Assembly (NCBI GenBank): GCA_028714075.1
Contig: JAQTMZ010000004.1
Span: forward strand, 1-64,000
DNA: 64,000 nt
Source of the DNA: Gallionella sp.
Lineage (GTDB): Bacteria; Pseudomonadota; Gammaproteobacteria; Burkholderiales; Gallionellaceae
Direction of reading: 5' to 3'
Position numbers and translations under genes: made by a program. The notes under the pieces are model-generated. The model ran no database searches and was not told the origin of the DNA. It saw only the letters and a program-made list of their open reading frames with translations. Shown here piece after piece: positions 7,462-16,955 of this stretch (position 1 is the first letter of the stretch; the number at the start of each line of letters is the position of its first letter).

Positions 7462-8151
7462 TTAGTCTAGTAACCCAATTTTGCGGAGTTCGCGAGCACC
7501 CCGATAGAACGAAGATTTAGGCATGCTCTGCATGGCCTTTTCTTGGCCATCTTGTCTGATAGACTTGAGCAGCATAGCCAGATTAAATGCCTTCGTTAAT
7601 CCGTAAGCCTCTCTCAGCCGATCAAGCTCTGGGTATTCATTCCGAAGATTTTGCTGGCGCAATTCGATGTTGGAATTGTTCTGCGCGATTTCCTCTGAAA
7701 CGGTAGCTTCAAAGGCGAAAATATCATCTAGCGATGAAACGGCACAGATGCAATCCTTGCCATTGACGCCTTTTGTTACATACACCAAGGCATAAACCTC
7801 ATTAGGGCGCTTGCGCTTTTGCCGGAGACGGTAGGCATGCGCGACTGCCTCATCAAAATCGTGAAACCGACGCATCGGTTTGATCCCATTCCACTTGCAG
7901 AATCGATCCCGTGGATTATCGCCAACTGCCCACCCATCCTCGTAAAACTCAGAAGTGCCGAAAGGATGTGCCTTTGCTTTCACTAGGCGATCTGGCACAG
8001 AAACCATATCCGTACCATCCGGAAAAACATGAAACGTAGTGCCGCTGACCATCTTGTAGCCACCAACATGTATCAAAAGATAGCCGCGCATCAGCTGGTC
8101 GAAGTTTTTGTGGTAGCTGGTTTGCATAGAGATGGAATAGTTATATCCCAA
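7462..8151 (-). CDS. Uncharacterised protein of the accessory island
   Basis: A 229-aa soluble protein I do not recognise. No signal peptide or membrane segment is visible. The C-terminus (LAMLLKSIRQDGQEKAMQSMPKSSFYRGARELRKIGLLD) looks like a helix-turn-helix, similar in style to phage or plasmid replication and adaptor proteins, but this is only an impression. The longest frame overlaps the upstream gene by 61 nt. The ATG at residue 21 (8089-8091) instead forms a TGATG stop-start overlap with that gene, suggesting translational coupling and a 209-aa product. The two genes are probably one operon. Base composition is lower in GC than the flanking core genes. Confidence 0.7.
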   Translation of the reverse strand: MGYNYSISMQTSYHKNFDQLMRGYLLIHVGGYKMVSGTTFHVFPDGTDMVSVPDRLVKAKAHPFGTSEFYEDGWAVGDNPRDRFCKWNGIKPMRRFHDFDEAVAHAYRLRQKRKRPNEVYALVYVTKGVNGKDCICAVSSLDDIFAFEATVSEEIAQNNSNIELRQQNLRNEYPELDRLREAYGLTKAFNLAMLLKSIRQDGQEKAMQSMPKSSFYRGARELRKIGLLD

Positions 8152-8654
8152 TATTCAAATATATCTAGAGAGTCGTTGTAAGAACCCGTAACTGATATGG
8201 GTTGATCGATGATTGATAATGAAAGCTTACTGATGGACTCTTTATACTGGGGATTGAAGGCTGCATCGGCTTCGTTGTGCAGAAAAAAGTCCCCTTGAAT
8301 CATTCCGCAGTGGTGGCAATGATTCATGTAATAGCAATCCTCTGAGGTTTGACTGTAATCGAGAAAATAGTGTTTGTAATCGGCCAAAGCTTCACAAGTT
8401 TCGTGTATTAGTGTTTCAATATAAAAGAGCATTGCCGTGCGGGTACGCGGTTGCCACATTTCAGGGTGGTCTTGATCTAACCAAGACTGATATTCCTCGT
8501 CATCGGCGAAAGTGCAGTCTTCTTCTCTGTCAGATTCATACGCTTCAAATTCGACAGGTAGAAACAGAGAGATTACAGGCGTGATTTCTTTGCATTTCCA
8601 ACATGAGACGGTGGAAGATGCAATAGCGAATGAGGGGGAGCGGATGTCGGGCAT
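8091..8654 (-). CDS. Uncharacterised zinc-ribbon-like protein
   Basis: A 187-aa acidic protein of unknown role. Two Cys pairs, CWKC near residue 19 and CHHC around residue 114 (NHCHHCGMIQGDFF), could form a zinc-binding treble-clef or ribbon. The middle is rich in acidic and aromatic residues. The last 20 residues (PATTKTSTS end) are low-complexity and lie in the overlap with the next gene. It is first in a two-gene unit. A related family of cysteine-pair proteins of unknown function exists in many proteobacterial accessory regions; I do not assign it further. Confidence 0.65.
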   Translation of the reverse strand: MPDIRSPSFAIASSTVSCWKCKEITPVISLFLPVEFEAYESDREEDCTFADDEEYQSWLDQDHPEMWQPRTRTAMLFYIETLIHETCEALADYKHYFLDYSQTSEDCYYMNHCHHCGMIQGDFFLHNEADAAFNPQYKESISKLSLSIIDQPISVTGSYNDSLDIFEYWDITIPSLCKPATTKTSTS

Positions 8655-8901
8655 TTGGCTCGCACTTTGGTTTATGAATTAGAGTGCATAATACTACTGC
8701 ATGTAATGATTTTAACGCCGTCCTCTGGCACCATAAATGCCGGAAATGAAATGGCTTCTTAACGCCAAAAGCTCACATCAGTTTTTCGGCCTAAGCTGAC
8801 AAATGGTGTCATGCTTCGAAAGGCAGCTATGGCGCATATTTCAAACAATCAGATTGTAAAAAGCCTACTGGCTCTGGGCGATTCAGTGGATATCTTGAAT
8901 G

Positions 8902-10527
8902 TTATAACCTGATGCCTAATGCCCGATAAAACATCGGGTGTATATGTATAGAGGAAGAGGCTCGAATTTGACCGGCGCTAAGTCTGGATAGGGTGTTCTC
9001 ACGAGTCCAACTGACCGGGTCTGTGGGTCCTGTTTTTATGCCTATAAGACCGATAGCGTAAAGCTCCCTTAAAATAAAGTTCCTGACGGAATCGAAATTT
9101 GCATTTTTGGCCTCATACAAACTATAAAGGGACTTTGTAATTGGGTCTGCACTATCACTATTCAGAGAGTAAGCAATTTCCTCAAATCTTTCCCTGAGAA
9201 ATTCTTGTGTGATGGCACTGACATCAAAGTGTTCCTTCAGGCCAAAAAGCAATCGTGATGTATGCATCAGATCTGGGAGAATCGTCTTCCATTCATTGGC
9301 TAGAGATTGTAGCCGCTCAGATGAATAATTTCCTTCGGCCTCTTTTATTATTGCGGCACTTATTTGAGGCCTCCCGGCACACAATTCCAGACATTCATTT
9401 ATAAAAACGATAATATCGCGGGGGCGAAAAAAAGTACGCTCCAACATGTAATCTAAAGTGTTTTTGCCATCAACCTGATGAGGAAATACATCCATAAATA
9501 ATATATCGCCTTTCGTGTAGTGACGCTTAATTAATTTGTTAATCCGGGATTCGACGATACGCTCTAGCTCATCTCTCTCCCACTTTAAATTTAAGTAAAG
9601 TGCCTTGTATTTTTCTTCTTGAAAACCAGCAACCGTCTCCAAATTAAGTACTTTGTATAACAAGTCATTGCGCATTGCCAAAATCACCTTGACGTTGGAT
9701 AAGCGCTTGAACTGGCCAACCACATCAATAAGTGATCGAATTAGCTTAAATTTTATTCGTTCGTCAGCCCAATTTTCATCAAGCATGTCTATCGTTACAT
9801 AGTATGGATTTTTAGTGTCATCAAAAATATTCTCATCTAGTACAGTAAGCATATTTTCAAGCTCACGGATTTGGACTTTCGAAACAGCATCTAGTCCATG
9901 CTCCTTAACTTCTGTTCGTTGCTCAATTGAAAGATTTCTTGCTCCTTCAGCATTAAGTGATATACCCGAAAACTTCCCATTAACTCCCGCAGAAAGGCTA
10001 TTTTCAACTCGGCTCGTTAATTCTTGAATTCGCTCCTCGGTCGTCAGCCAGAATTTATTTCCCCATGCTTCGAAATAATCCCAGGCCAATTCTTTGTTTC
10101 TATCTTTTTTGCGGACAATGTTCGAAATTGAACGCAAAAAATTGTTATATGATGTTAAATCCCTGATTTGATACTTCTCTTTGATGAGCTCCACAACGAG
10201 AAGATGTTTCCATAACAACGTATAGAAAGGCGCCAGATTAACTCCGGCCTCTTCAAAGAATGCAATCACCTTATTGGAGGCTATAAAATTAAGTGACAAG
10301 TTATGCGGTGATAATTGAATCACACGGCTATTAGAGGCTGTCAGGTGGTACAGTAAAGCCGTTTTCCCGGCTCCGGTTCTGCCGACAATAATTCTTTTTG
10401 GATTTTCACGATCCAATAAAAAATTGAGGTCGCCTGTATCTATGAAGCAATCAGCAAGGAATTGAGAATCATGCTCAGCAGCTGCTGATCCTACATTGTC
10501 ATGTTTACGAAAAACAAAATGACTCAT
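8902..10527 (-). CDS. P-loop ATPase of the Sll1717-like family
   Basis: A 541-aa STAND/AAA-like P-loop NTPase. The Walker A motif GRTGAGKT has its lysine at residue 55, and PYYVTIDMLDENW (about 245-257) looks like Walker B. The start FRKHDNVGSAAAEHDSQFLADCFIDTGD resembles proteins named P-loop ATPase, Sll1717 family. Such proteins are frequent in accessory and defence regions but have no settled function. The gene is strikingly AT-rich compared with the core genes around it, a sign of transfer. A GGAGG ribosome site lies 7 nt before the ATG and a TTGACA promoter further up. No membrane segments or C-terminal effector domain were recognised. Confidence 0.8.
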   Translation of the reverse strand: MSHFVFRKHDNVGSAAAEHDSQFLADCFIDTGDLNFLLDRENPKRIIVGRTGAGKTALLYHLTASNSRVIQLSPHNLSLNFIASNKVIAFFEEAGVNLAPFYTLLWKHLLVVELIKEKYQIRDLTSYNNFLRSISNIVRKKDRNKELAWDYFEAWGNKFWLTTEERIQELTSRVENSLSAGVNGKFSGISLNAEGARNLSIEQRTEVKEHGLDAVSKVQIRELENMLTVLDENIFDDTKNPYYVTIDMLDENWADERIKFKLIRSLIDVVGQFKRLSNVKVILAMRNDLLYKVLNLETVAGFQEEKYKALYLNLKWERDELERIVESRINKLIKRHYTKGDILFMDVFPHQVDGKNTLDYMLERTFFRPRDIIVFINECLELCAGRPQISAAIIKEAEGNYSSERLQSLANEWKTILPDLMHTSRLLFGLKEHFDVSAITQEFLRERFEEIAYSLNSDSADPITKSLYSLYEAKNANFDSVRNFILRELYAIGLIGIKTGPTDPVSWTRENTLSRLSAGQIRASSSIHIHPMFYRALGIRL

Positions 10528-10549
10528 AGTGTTCCTCCAAATTGAGCCT

Positions 10550-10578
10550 AATAAAAAAATCTAGCTAAATGCTGTCAA
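10550..10578 (-). promoter_or_regulatory. Promoter of the Sll1717-like ATPase gene
   Basis: On the minus strand a perfect TTGACA (10573-10578) is followed after 17 nt by TTTATT (10550-10555). The start codon and its GGAGG ribosome site lie about 20 nt downstream, giving a short leader. The -10 match is moderate. Confidence 0.5.
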
Positions 10579-10764
10579 AGGAATTTCTGATTAGAGCGTT
10601 CTAACAAAACCATAAGAATGATATGGCAATACGAAGTGCGCGTGTAAATTTTATCTATGCAAATGTGACAAATTCTAGAGATACTCAACAGAGAATTAAT
10701 GGGGTCAAGCTCGCATTTCTTTTGTCACAAGCAGACCGTGACGTGAACGTCAGGAATTAAATAT

Positions 10765-11538
10765 ATGAGCAACCTTAAAAGCGAGTATCTGGTGTTCGTG
10801 GACGAAAGCGGCTCGCACACCATGGGCAACATAGACCCGCAATATCCGCTGTTCGTGCTGGCGTTCTTCATCGTCAAAAAAAGCGACTATGTGGCGCATA
10901 TCACGCCTGCGGTGCAGCACTTCAAGTTCCGGCACTTCGGGCATGATCAGGTAATTTTGCACGAGCGCGACATTCGCAAAGACTGCGGCGATTTTTCTTT
11001 TCTGAAAACACCCGCGTTAAAGACCGCGTTCCTCGACGAGCTCACGGACATTATTGCCGCCGCGCCGTTCAGGTTGATTTGTGTGGTCGTAGATAAAATA
11101 AAACACAAAGCACGCTATACCGCCCCCGCAAACCCTTATCACCTTGGCCTGGAGTTCGGCCTTGAAAGAGTGCGTGGATTTTTGCAGCAGCAGGGAGAAT
11201 GGTCAGCCGCCGTGAATGGCAGCCAGACCCGCATAGACCCGTCGGTGCATGTCATTGTGGAAAAGCGCGGCAAGAATGAAGACGACGAATTGGAGCTTGA
11301 ATTCCGTCGCATCTGCGATGGGGCAAACTACAAAAACGAGAAATTGAATTTTGAAATCGTGTTTGCGGATAAAAAATCAAATTCCGCCGGTTTGCAGTTG
11401 GCCGACTTGGTGGCTCGTCCTATCGGCTTGTCGGTGTTGAGGCCAGAGCAACCCAACCGGGCTTTCGATGCGGTAAAGCCCAAGTTGCTTCTGAAAAATG
11501 GACGGCTAGAGGGATGGGGGCTGAAATGTTTTCCGTGA
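10765..11538 (+). CDS. DUF3800 domain protein
   Basis: A 257-aa protein with the DUF3800 signature: YLVFVDESGSH at the N-terminus (D13, E14) and SAGLQLADLVARPIGL near the C-terminus, with KRGKNEDDELELEF in between. The family has an RNase H-like fold with conserved acidic residues and is common in phage-related and defence regions, but its substrate is unknown. It diverges from the Sll1717-like ATPase gene across a 237-nt spacer, so the two may belong to one island without being one operon. Codon use is closer to the core genes than the ATPase is. Confidence 0.85.
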   Translation: MSNLKSEYLVFVDESGSHTMGNIDPQYPLFVLAFFIVKKSDYVAHITPAVQHFKFRHFGHDQVILHERDIRKDCGDFSFLKTPALKTAFLDELTDIIAAAPFRLICVVVDKIKHKARYTAPANPYHLGLEFGLERVRGFLQQQGEWSAAVNGSQTRIDPSVHVIVEKRGKNEDDELELEFRRICDGANYKNEKLNFEIVFADKKSNSAGLQLADLVARPIGLSVLRPEQPNRAFDAVKPKLLLKNGRLEGWGLKCFP

Positions 11539-11750
11539 GCCAAAAAACAAAAGGCCCCGACATTCGCCGGAGCCAGTTGCCGACCGAGAATCCCCAGTCC
11601 ATGGCGGTTACTTTACCGGATGTGACACCGTAAAGCAACCTGAAATTGCACCAGCGGGGAGTGCTTAATCGTTGAAAGCTGACTTTTCGGTAGGCTAAAC
11701 CGACCGCCTTTTCAGAAAATCGCCACAGTCCGTAATGGCCGAAAACCGGG

Positions 11751-12107
11751 CTATGCGGCAGACAAAAGACTTTCGTATGGAATATGCAGCCCCTCGTGCA
11801 ATCGCTTTACCATTTGTAGGCTGAGCCGACGCTTATGGTTCAATACTTCTGACACACGACCACTTGAGCCAATGTAAGGCTCAAGGTCTTTTTGTGTTAG
11901 TCCTTGTTGCTCCATTCTGAATTTGATCGCCTCAACTGGATCAGCCGCACTTATGGGAAAATGTTTATGCTCATAAGCTTCAATAAGCGTTACGAGTATC
12001 TCCATTTCGTCAGCTACGGCTGTTCCTTCTTGCGCTTGATAAATCTTCTCTAACCGTTTGAAGGCGGCGCGCAAGTCGTCATTATTGCGTATTGGCTTAA
12101 TATTCAT
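11751..12107 (-). CDS. higA: HigA-type antitoxin (XRE helix-turn-helix)
   Basis: A 118-aa antitoxin. The start MNIKPIRNNDDLRAAFKRLE was chosen over an upstream in-frame codon because it begins the conserved region; it overlaps the toxin stop by 11 nt. The N-terminal half contacts the toxin, and the C-terminal half is a Cro/C1-type helix-turn-helix (LTQKDLEPYIGSSGRVSEVLNHKRRLSLQMVKRLH). It follows the toxin gene, the order typical of higBA. It should repress its own promoter through the palindrome at 12414-12428 and neutralise HigB. Confidence 0.9.
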   Translation of the reverse strand: MNIKPIRNNDDLRAAFKRLEKIYQAQEGTAVADEMEILVTLIEAYEHKHFPISAADPVEAIKFRMEQQGLTQKDLEPYIGSSGRVSEVLNHKRRLSLQMVKRLHEGLHIPYESLLSAA

Positions 12108-12405
12108 TGACGTTCTCCACGTTGATTTGGTCATACTGTGCATGAGTACCAACGAATTTCACCCACGCTATCCCTGCTCTATATTGCATTTCCACAACAA
12201 GTCGATATTTGTTGCCGGCGATGTTGAAGACGATGCGGTTGTTCCCGCAAATGCTCGCACTCCTATACTGATCTTTAATATCCTGGGGAGTTTCCCAATT
12301 CGCCTTTACCGCCTCGTCGTGCCAGCTTTGTAAGGCACCTTGTGAATCAGAGTATCCCGGCTGACTCCAAAATCTGACCAACGTACTCTTGGCGATCACC
12401 CGCAT
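12097..12405 (-). CDS. higB: HigB-type mRNA interferase toxin
   Basis: A 102-aa RelE-superfamily toxin of the HigB_toxin type. It begins MRVIAKSTLVRFW and has the family blocks LQSWHDEAVKANWETPQDIK, NRIVFNIAGNKYRLVVEMQY and VKFVGTHAQYDQI; the GTHAQYD motif is typical. It likely cleaves mRNA at the ribosome when free of its antitoxin. The ATG at 12405 is preceded by GGGAGG with 7-nt spacing; five extra codons upstream in frame were not used. Toxin precedes antitoxin with an 11-nt overlap. Confidence 0.92.
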   Translation of the reverse strand: MRVIAKSTLVRFWSQPGYSDSQGALQSWHDEAVKANWETPQDIKDQYRSASICGNNRIVFNIAGNKYRLVVEMQYRAGIAWVKFVGTHAQYDQINVENVNEY

Positions 12406-12413
12406 AGTCACAC

Positions 12414-12457
12414 CTCCCAATATGGGAGATTGTAGTCTGACCTATAAGGCTAGTCAA
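12414..12457 (-). promoter_or_regulatory. higBA promoter with overlapping operator palindrome
   Basis: Minus-strand TTGACT (12452-12457), 17-nt spacer, TACAAT (12429-12434). Directly downstream is the palindrome CTCCCA-ATA-TGGGAG (12414-12428, read on plus), which covers the start of the transcript and the ribosome-binding GGGAGG. A HigA dimer bound here could block both transcription start and, if RNA folds, translation. Confidence 0.75.
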
Positions 12458-12884
12458 TAACCGCCGGGTAATTTAAAAGGGCGATAGTTTATTCAGATTG
12501 CGGCTTAAAGTACCTGTTAGGTGTAGCCAAGAAGCAGACCCTCGCGACCGACTGAGTCAGATAGTCCGTTAGCGTCCATTTAGGCCGAAGAACGGCCACC
12601 CCCATTGGCATCTTTGACCATCTCATCCTGGCACTCAGCCGAACTTCATGCTACCAAATTGCTTGCCGGAAAGCGGAAGCTCTCGACCGTATCCTGACCG
12701 ATTTTGAAAGTTAATTTCGGGCACTGTCTGTCAGATCAAATCACGACTACTACAGTTTTTTAATGCTTGCAGGCTGCTATTCCCCGCCCCAATCGCTATC
12801 GGTCCGCATTGCAAATCTGGAATGCCCGCTTGGCGCACTCCTGCCAGCCGCAATAGCCAGCTACCCCTGCATGAAAAACCAGAT
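12458..12884. other. Intergenic region without recognised gene
   Basis: About 430 nt between the higBA promoter and the VF530 gene. No open frame with coding character, RNA gene or clear terminator was seen. It carries scrap-like sequence in the style of the spacers at 7195-7461 and 11539-11750, which I take as decayed accessory DNA. Confidence 0.5.
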
Positions 12885-13112
12885 TTAACGCGAGGTTTGG
12901 GCTTGTTGCAAATACAATTGCTCCACTTTTTCGCGCGCCCACGGTGTTTTGCGTAAAAATTTCAGGCTGGATTTGATGCTGGGATCGTGGGTAAAGCAGC
13001 GCACCGGCACGGCGGCAGCCATCGCTTCCCAGCCCATGCGCTCGGATAGTTGCGTGACGATGGCTTCAAGGGTAATGCCGTCCAGGCTGGCCGGTTTTTT
13101 AATGGTGTCCAT
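12885..13112 (-). CDS. VF530 / DUF2132 family DNA-binding protein
   Basis: A 75-aa protein of the VF530 family (DUF2132), small alpha-helical proteins with an HTH-like double-stranded DNA-binding fold. The conserved pattern is clear: [23 protein letters not shown], then [30 protein letters not shown]. The start [12 protein letters not shown] gives the usual length; ten in-frame codons before it are not conserved-looking. Function in the cell is not known. It is the last minus-strand gene before the accessory island. Confidence 0.88.
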   Translation of the reverse strand: MDTIKKPASLDGITLEAIVTQLSERMGWEAMAAAVPVRCFTHDPSIKSSLKFLRKTPWAREKVEQLYLQQAQTSR

Positions 13113-13155
13113 ATTCCTATTCTTCAATGAGGTGAAGTTCAATCAAGCCAAATGC

Positions 13156-13188
13156 AAAAGAGCACCGCGAATCAGGCGGTGCTCTTTT
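13156..13188. terminator. Bidirectional Rho-independent terminator downstream of purA
   Basis: Perfect 13-bp arms, aaaagagcaccgc (13156-13168) and gcggtgctctttt (13176-13188), with a 7-nt loop; A-rich and T-rich flanks allow termination on either strand. It should end the hfq-to-purA side transcript before the VF530 gene. Confidence 0.85.
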
Positions 13189-13206
13189 GCTTTTCCTGCC
13201 GCAGGG

Positions 13207-14700
<1,494 letters not shown>

Positions 14701-14723
14701 GGACTCTGGTTTTAGGATACTTG

Positions 14724-15881
14724 TCAAAGCGCGATAACTTGCCATTTGCCTTCGCGCAATACCAGTTGGCGGTCGCATTGCAATTCTTCGCGCAATGCCG
14801 CATCGCCCAGCAGATCCACCACCACCGATTCTCCCGACGCGCGCAGTTGCGCAATTTTTTCGCGCAGTGCCGAGTCGTCAAGATGCGGCGCGCACACACC
14901 TGGCTTCATGGCCTGCTTCGGCAGCAGGCGATACAGCTGGCGCAAATCCATGCTGAATCCGGTCGCGGCGCGCGCGCGCCCGAAGCTCTTGCCGAGATCG
15001 TCATAACGGCCGCCCAGGGCGATGGCGTCATGGCTGCCCGCATGGTAGGCGGCGAACACCATGCCGCTGTGATAGTGGTAGCCGCGCAGATCGGCGAGGT
15101 CTATGCCCACGCTGGCGACCAGCGGCTGCAATTGCGTTGCGGCGGTTTGCAGGGCATCCAGCGCCGCGCGAATTTCCGCGTAGTCCGGCAACAGGTCGCG
15201 CGCGCGCGCCAACACTCCGGCGCAGTCGCCGTACAACGACGGCAATACCAGCAAGGCGTTGCGCAAGGTTGTATCCAGCGGCTGCGTCAGCGCCTGCAAA
15301 GCCGCGCTGTCCTTGCTTTGCAGCGCGGCAAATAATTCGCTTTCGAGTTCCTTGTCGAGCTTGGCATGATTCACCAGCGCACGAAACACGCCGACATGAC
15401 CGAGGTCGAGGTGCACGCCTCTAATGCCCATCAAACTCAGCGATTGCAACATCAGTTGCTGAATTTCCAGGTCGCTTTCCAGCCCGCGGTGCCCATATAG
15501 TTCGGCGCCGATTTGCAGCAGTTCGCGGGTGCGGGTCAATCCCGCCGGTTGGGTGTGCAGTACGCTGCCGGCATAACACAGGCGTGCCACGCCCTGGCGA
15601 TTGAGCAGGTGCGCGTCGATGCGCGCCACTTGCGGCGTGATGTCGGCGCGCAATGCCAGGGTGCGCCCGCTCAATTGATCCACCAGCTTGAAAGTGCGCA
15701 AATCCATGTCGTGGCTGTCGTCGATCAGCAGCGACTCGGCATATTCCAGCAATGGGGGAGCGACCAATTGGTAGCCGGATTTGCGCAGCAGATCGAGGAA
15801 TTGCGCACGCATTTGCTCGACGCGCCAAGCCTCGTCGGGCAGCATGTCCTGGATGTGTTCGGGGAGTAACCAGTTTGGCAT
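14724..15881 (-). CDS. hisZ: ATP phosphoribosyltransferase regulatory subunit
   Basis: A 385-aa HisRS-like protein without tRNA-charging function. It partners with short-form HisG at the first step of histidine synthesis and carries the allosteric site. The start MPNWLLPEHIQDMLPDEAWRVEQMR and LRADITPQVARIDAH blocks are typical of HisZ, as is the betaproteobacterial hflKC-DUF2065-hisZ-purA order. The class II synthetase motif 2 region is present but the histidine-specific anticodon domain is missing, and the length fits HisZ (about 385). No hisG lies in the window. Confidence 0.94.
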   Translation of the reverse strand: MPNWLLPEHIQDMLPDEAWRVEQMRAQFLDLLRKSGYQLVAPPLLEYAESLLIDDSHDMDLRTFKLVDQLSGRTLALRADITPQVARIDAHLLNRQGVARLCYAGSVLHTQPAGLTRTRELLQIGAELYGHRGLESDLEIQQLMLQSLSLMGIRGVHLDLGHVGVFRALVNHAKLDKELESELFAALQSKDSAALQALTQPLDTTLRNALLVLPSLYGDCAGVLARARDLLPDYAEIRAALDALQTAATQLQPLVASVGIDLADLRGYHYHSGMVFAAYHAGSHDAIALGGRYDDLGKSFGRARAATGFSMDLRQLYRLLPKQAMKPGVCAPHLDDSALREKIAQLRASGESVVVDLLGDAALREELQCDRQLVLREGKWQVIAL

Positions 15882-15891
15882 CAGGGCACCA

Positions 15892-16077
15892 TTATTTGAC
15901 CAAGTACAACAGCAGTAAGCCGGACAGCATCGCGGTGATGCCGATAAAGCGCAATTGCCCGTCAGTCAACAAAACCATTTTGCTAAAGGTTTCGCGCCAC
16001 AATTCGGGAAACAAAAACGGCAGCAAACCTTCAATCACCAGCATCATCGCCAACCCGAGCAGCCAGTAACCCAGCAC
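15892..16077 (-). CDS. DUF2065 small membrane protein (YjeT-like)
   Basis: A 61-aa protein with two hydrophobic helices (about 5-24 and 43-60) around the polar link RETFSKMVLLTDGQLRFIG. It fits the DUF2065/YjeT family, which usually sits beside hflC. Its start overlaps the hflC stop by 1 nt and it lies 10 nt before hisZ, so it is part of the same transcript. Function is unknown; the neighbourhood hints at a link to the HflKC membrane complex. Confidence 0.88.
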   Translation of the reverse strand: MLGYWLLGLAMMLVIEGLLPFLFPELWRETFSKMVLLTDGQLRFIGITAMLSGLLLLYLVK

Positions 16078-16955
16078 TACTTCCCGCCCTTACCGGAGCT
16101 TTTCAAATACTTGAAGAATGCCGAACTCGGATCCAGCACCATCACGTCGTTTTTGTTTTTGAAGCTTTGCTTGTAGGCTTCCAGGCTGCGGTAGAACGAA
16201 TAAAATTCGGCGTTGTGGCCGAATGCGGCAGCGTACAAAGCGGAGGCTTTGGCATCGCCTTCGCCCTTGGTCTTCTGCGCGGTGCGGTAGGCTTCGGCCA
16301 GCGTCACTTCGCGCTGCCTGTCGGCGTCGGCCTTGATCTTCTCGCCTTCAGCCGCGCCGGAAGCGCGCAGTTCATTCGCCACGCGCTTGCGTTCGGCATC
16401 CATGCGGCGATATACCGACTCGCTGATTTCGAGCGGGAAATCGACGCGCTTCAGGCGCACGTCCAGCACCTGCACGCCGATCTTGCGCGCATCGGCATCG
16501 GTTTTTTCGCGCAGCACCGTCATGATTTTTTCGCGTTCGCCGGACACCACTTCATGGATGGTGCGCTTGCCGAATTCCTCGCGCATACTGGAATTCACCG
16601 TCTGCATCAAACGTGTTCTGGCCCGCACTTCATCGCCGCCGACACTGACGTAGTATTGCTTCACGTCAAAGATGCGCCACTTGACGAAAGAATCAACCAT
16701 CACGTTTTTCTTTTCTGCGGTGATGAAACGCTCCGGCTCTCCGGTATCCAGCGTCAGGATGCGCGAATCAAAGTAGCGCACGTTCTGCATCAGCGGAACC
16801 TTGAAATACAGGCCCGGATCGGTTTTTACGCCGACCATTTCGCCCAGCTGGAACACGATGGCAGCCTGGCGTTGATCCACCACGAACATGCTCATGCTCA
16901 ATAGCACCAGTGCGACAACCGCGCCAATCAATATGTTGCTTGCAGTCTTGTTCAT
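16077..16955 (-). CDS. hflC: HflC, SPFH-domain modulator of FtsH protease
   Basis: A 292-aa membrane protein with one N-terminal helix (about 9-27) and a periplasmic SPFH/Band-7 domain followed by a long helical region. With HflK it forms the large cage around FtsH and tunes membrane-protein degradation. Family landmarks: VDQRQAAIVFQLGE, the MREEFGKRTIHEVVSGER segment, and VRLKRVDFPLEISESVYRRMDAERKR before the Ala/Glu-rich helix. It overlaps hflK by 4 nt. Confidence 0.95.
   Translation of the reverse strand: MNKTASNILIGAVVALVLLSMSMFVVDQRQAAIVFQLGEMVGVKTDPGLYFKVPLMQNVRYFDSRILTLDTGEPERFITAEKKNVMVDSFVKWRIFDVKQYYVSVGGDEVRARTRLMQTVNSSMREEFGKRTIHEVVSGEREKIMTVLREKTDADARKIGVQVLDVRLKRVDFPLEISESVYRRMDAERKRVANELRASGAAEGEKIKADADRQREVTLAEAYRTAQKTKGEGDAKASALYAAAFGHNAEFYSFYRSLEAYKQSFKNKNDVMVLDPSSAFFKYLKSSGKGGK

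Noticed and set aside
8918-8937. cccgat-aaaac-atcggg hairpin as a terminator
   Set aside because: It lies inside the coding end of the Sll1717-like ATPase and has no T-run.
7195-12884. Accessory island as a prophage
   Set aside because: No integrase, capsid, terminase or lysis gene is present; gene content fits a small defence or cassette-type island better.
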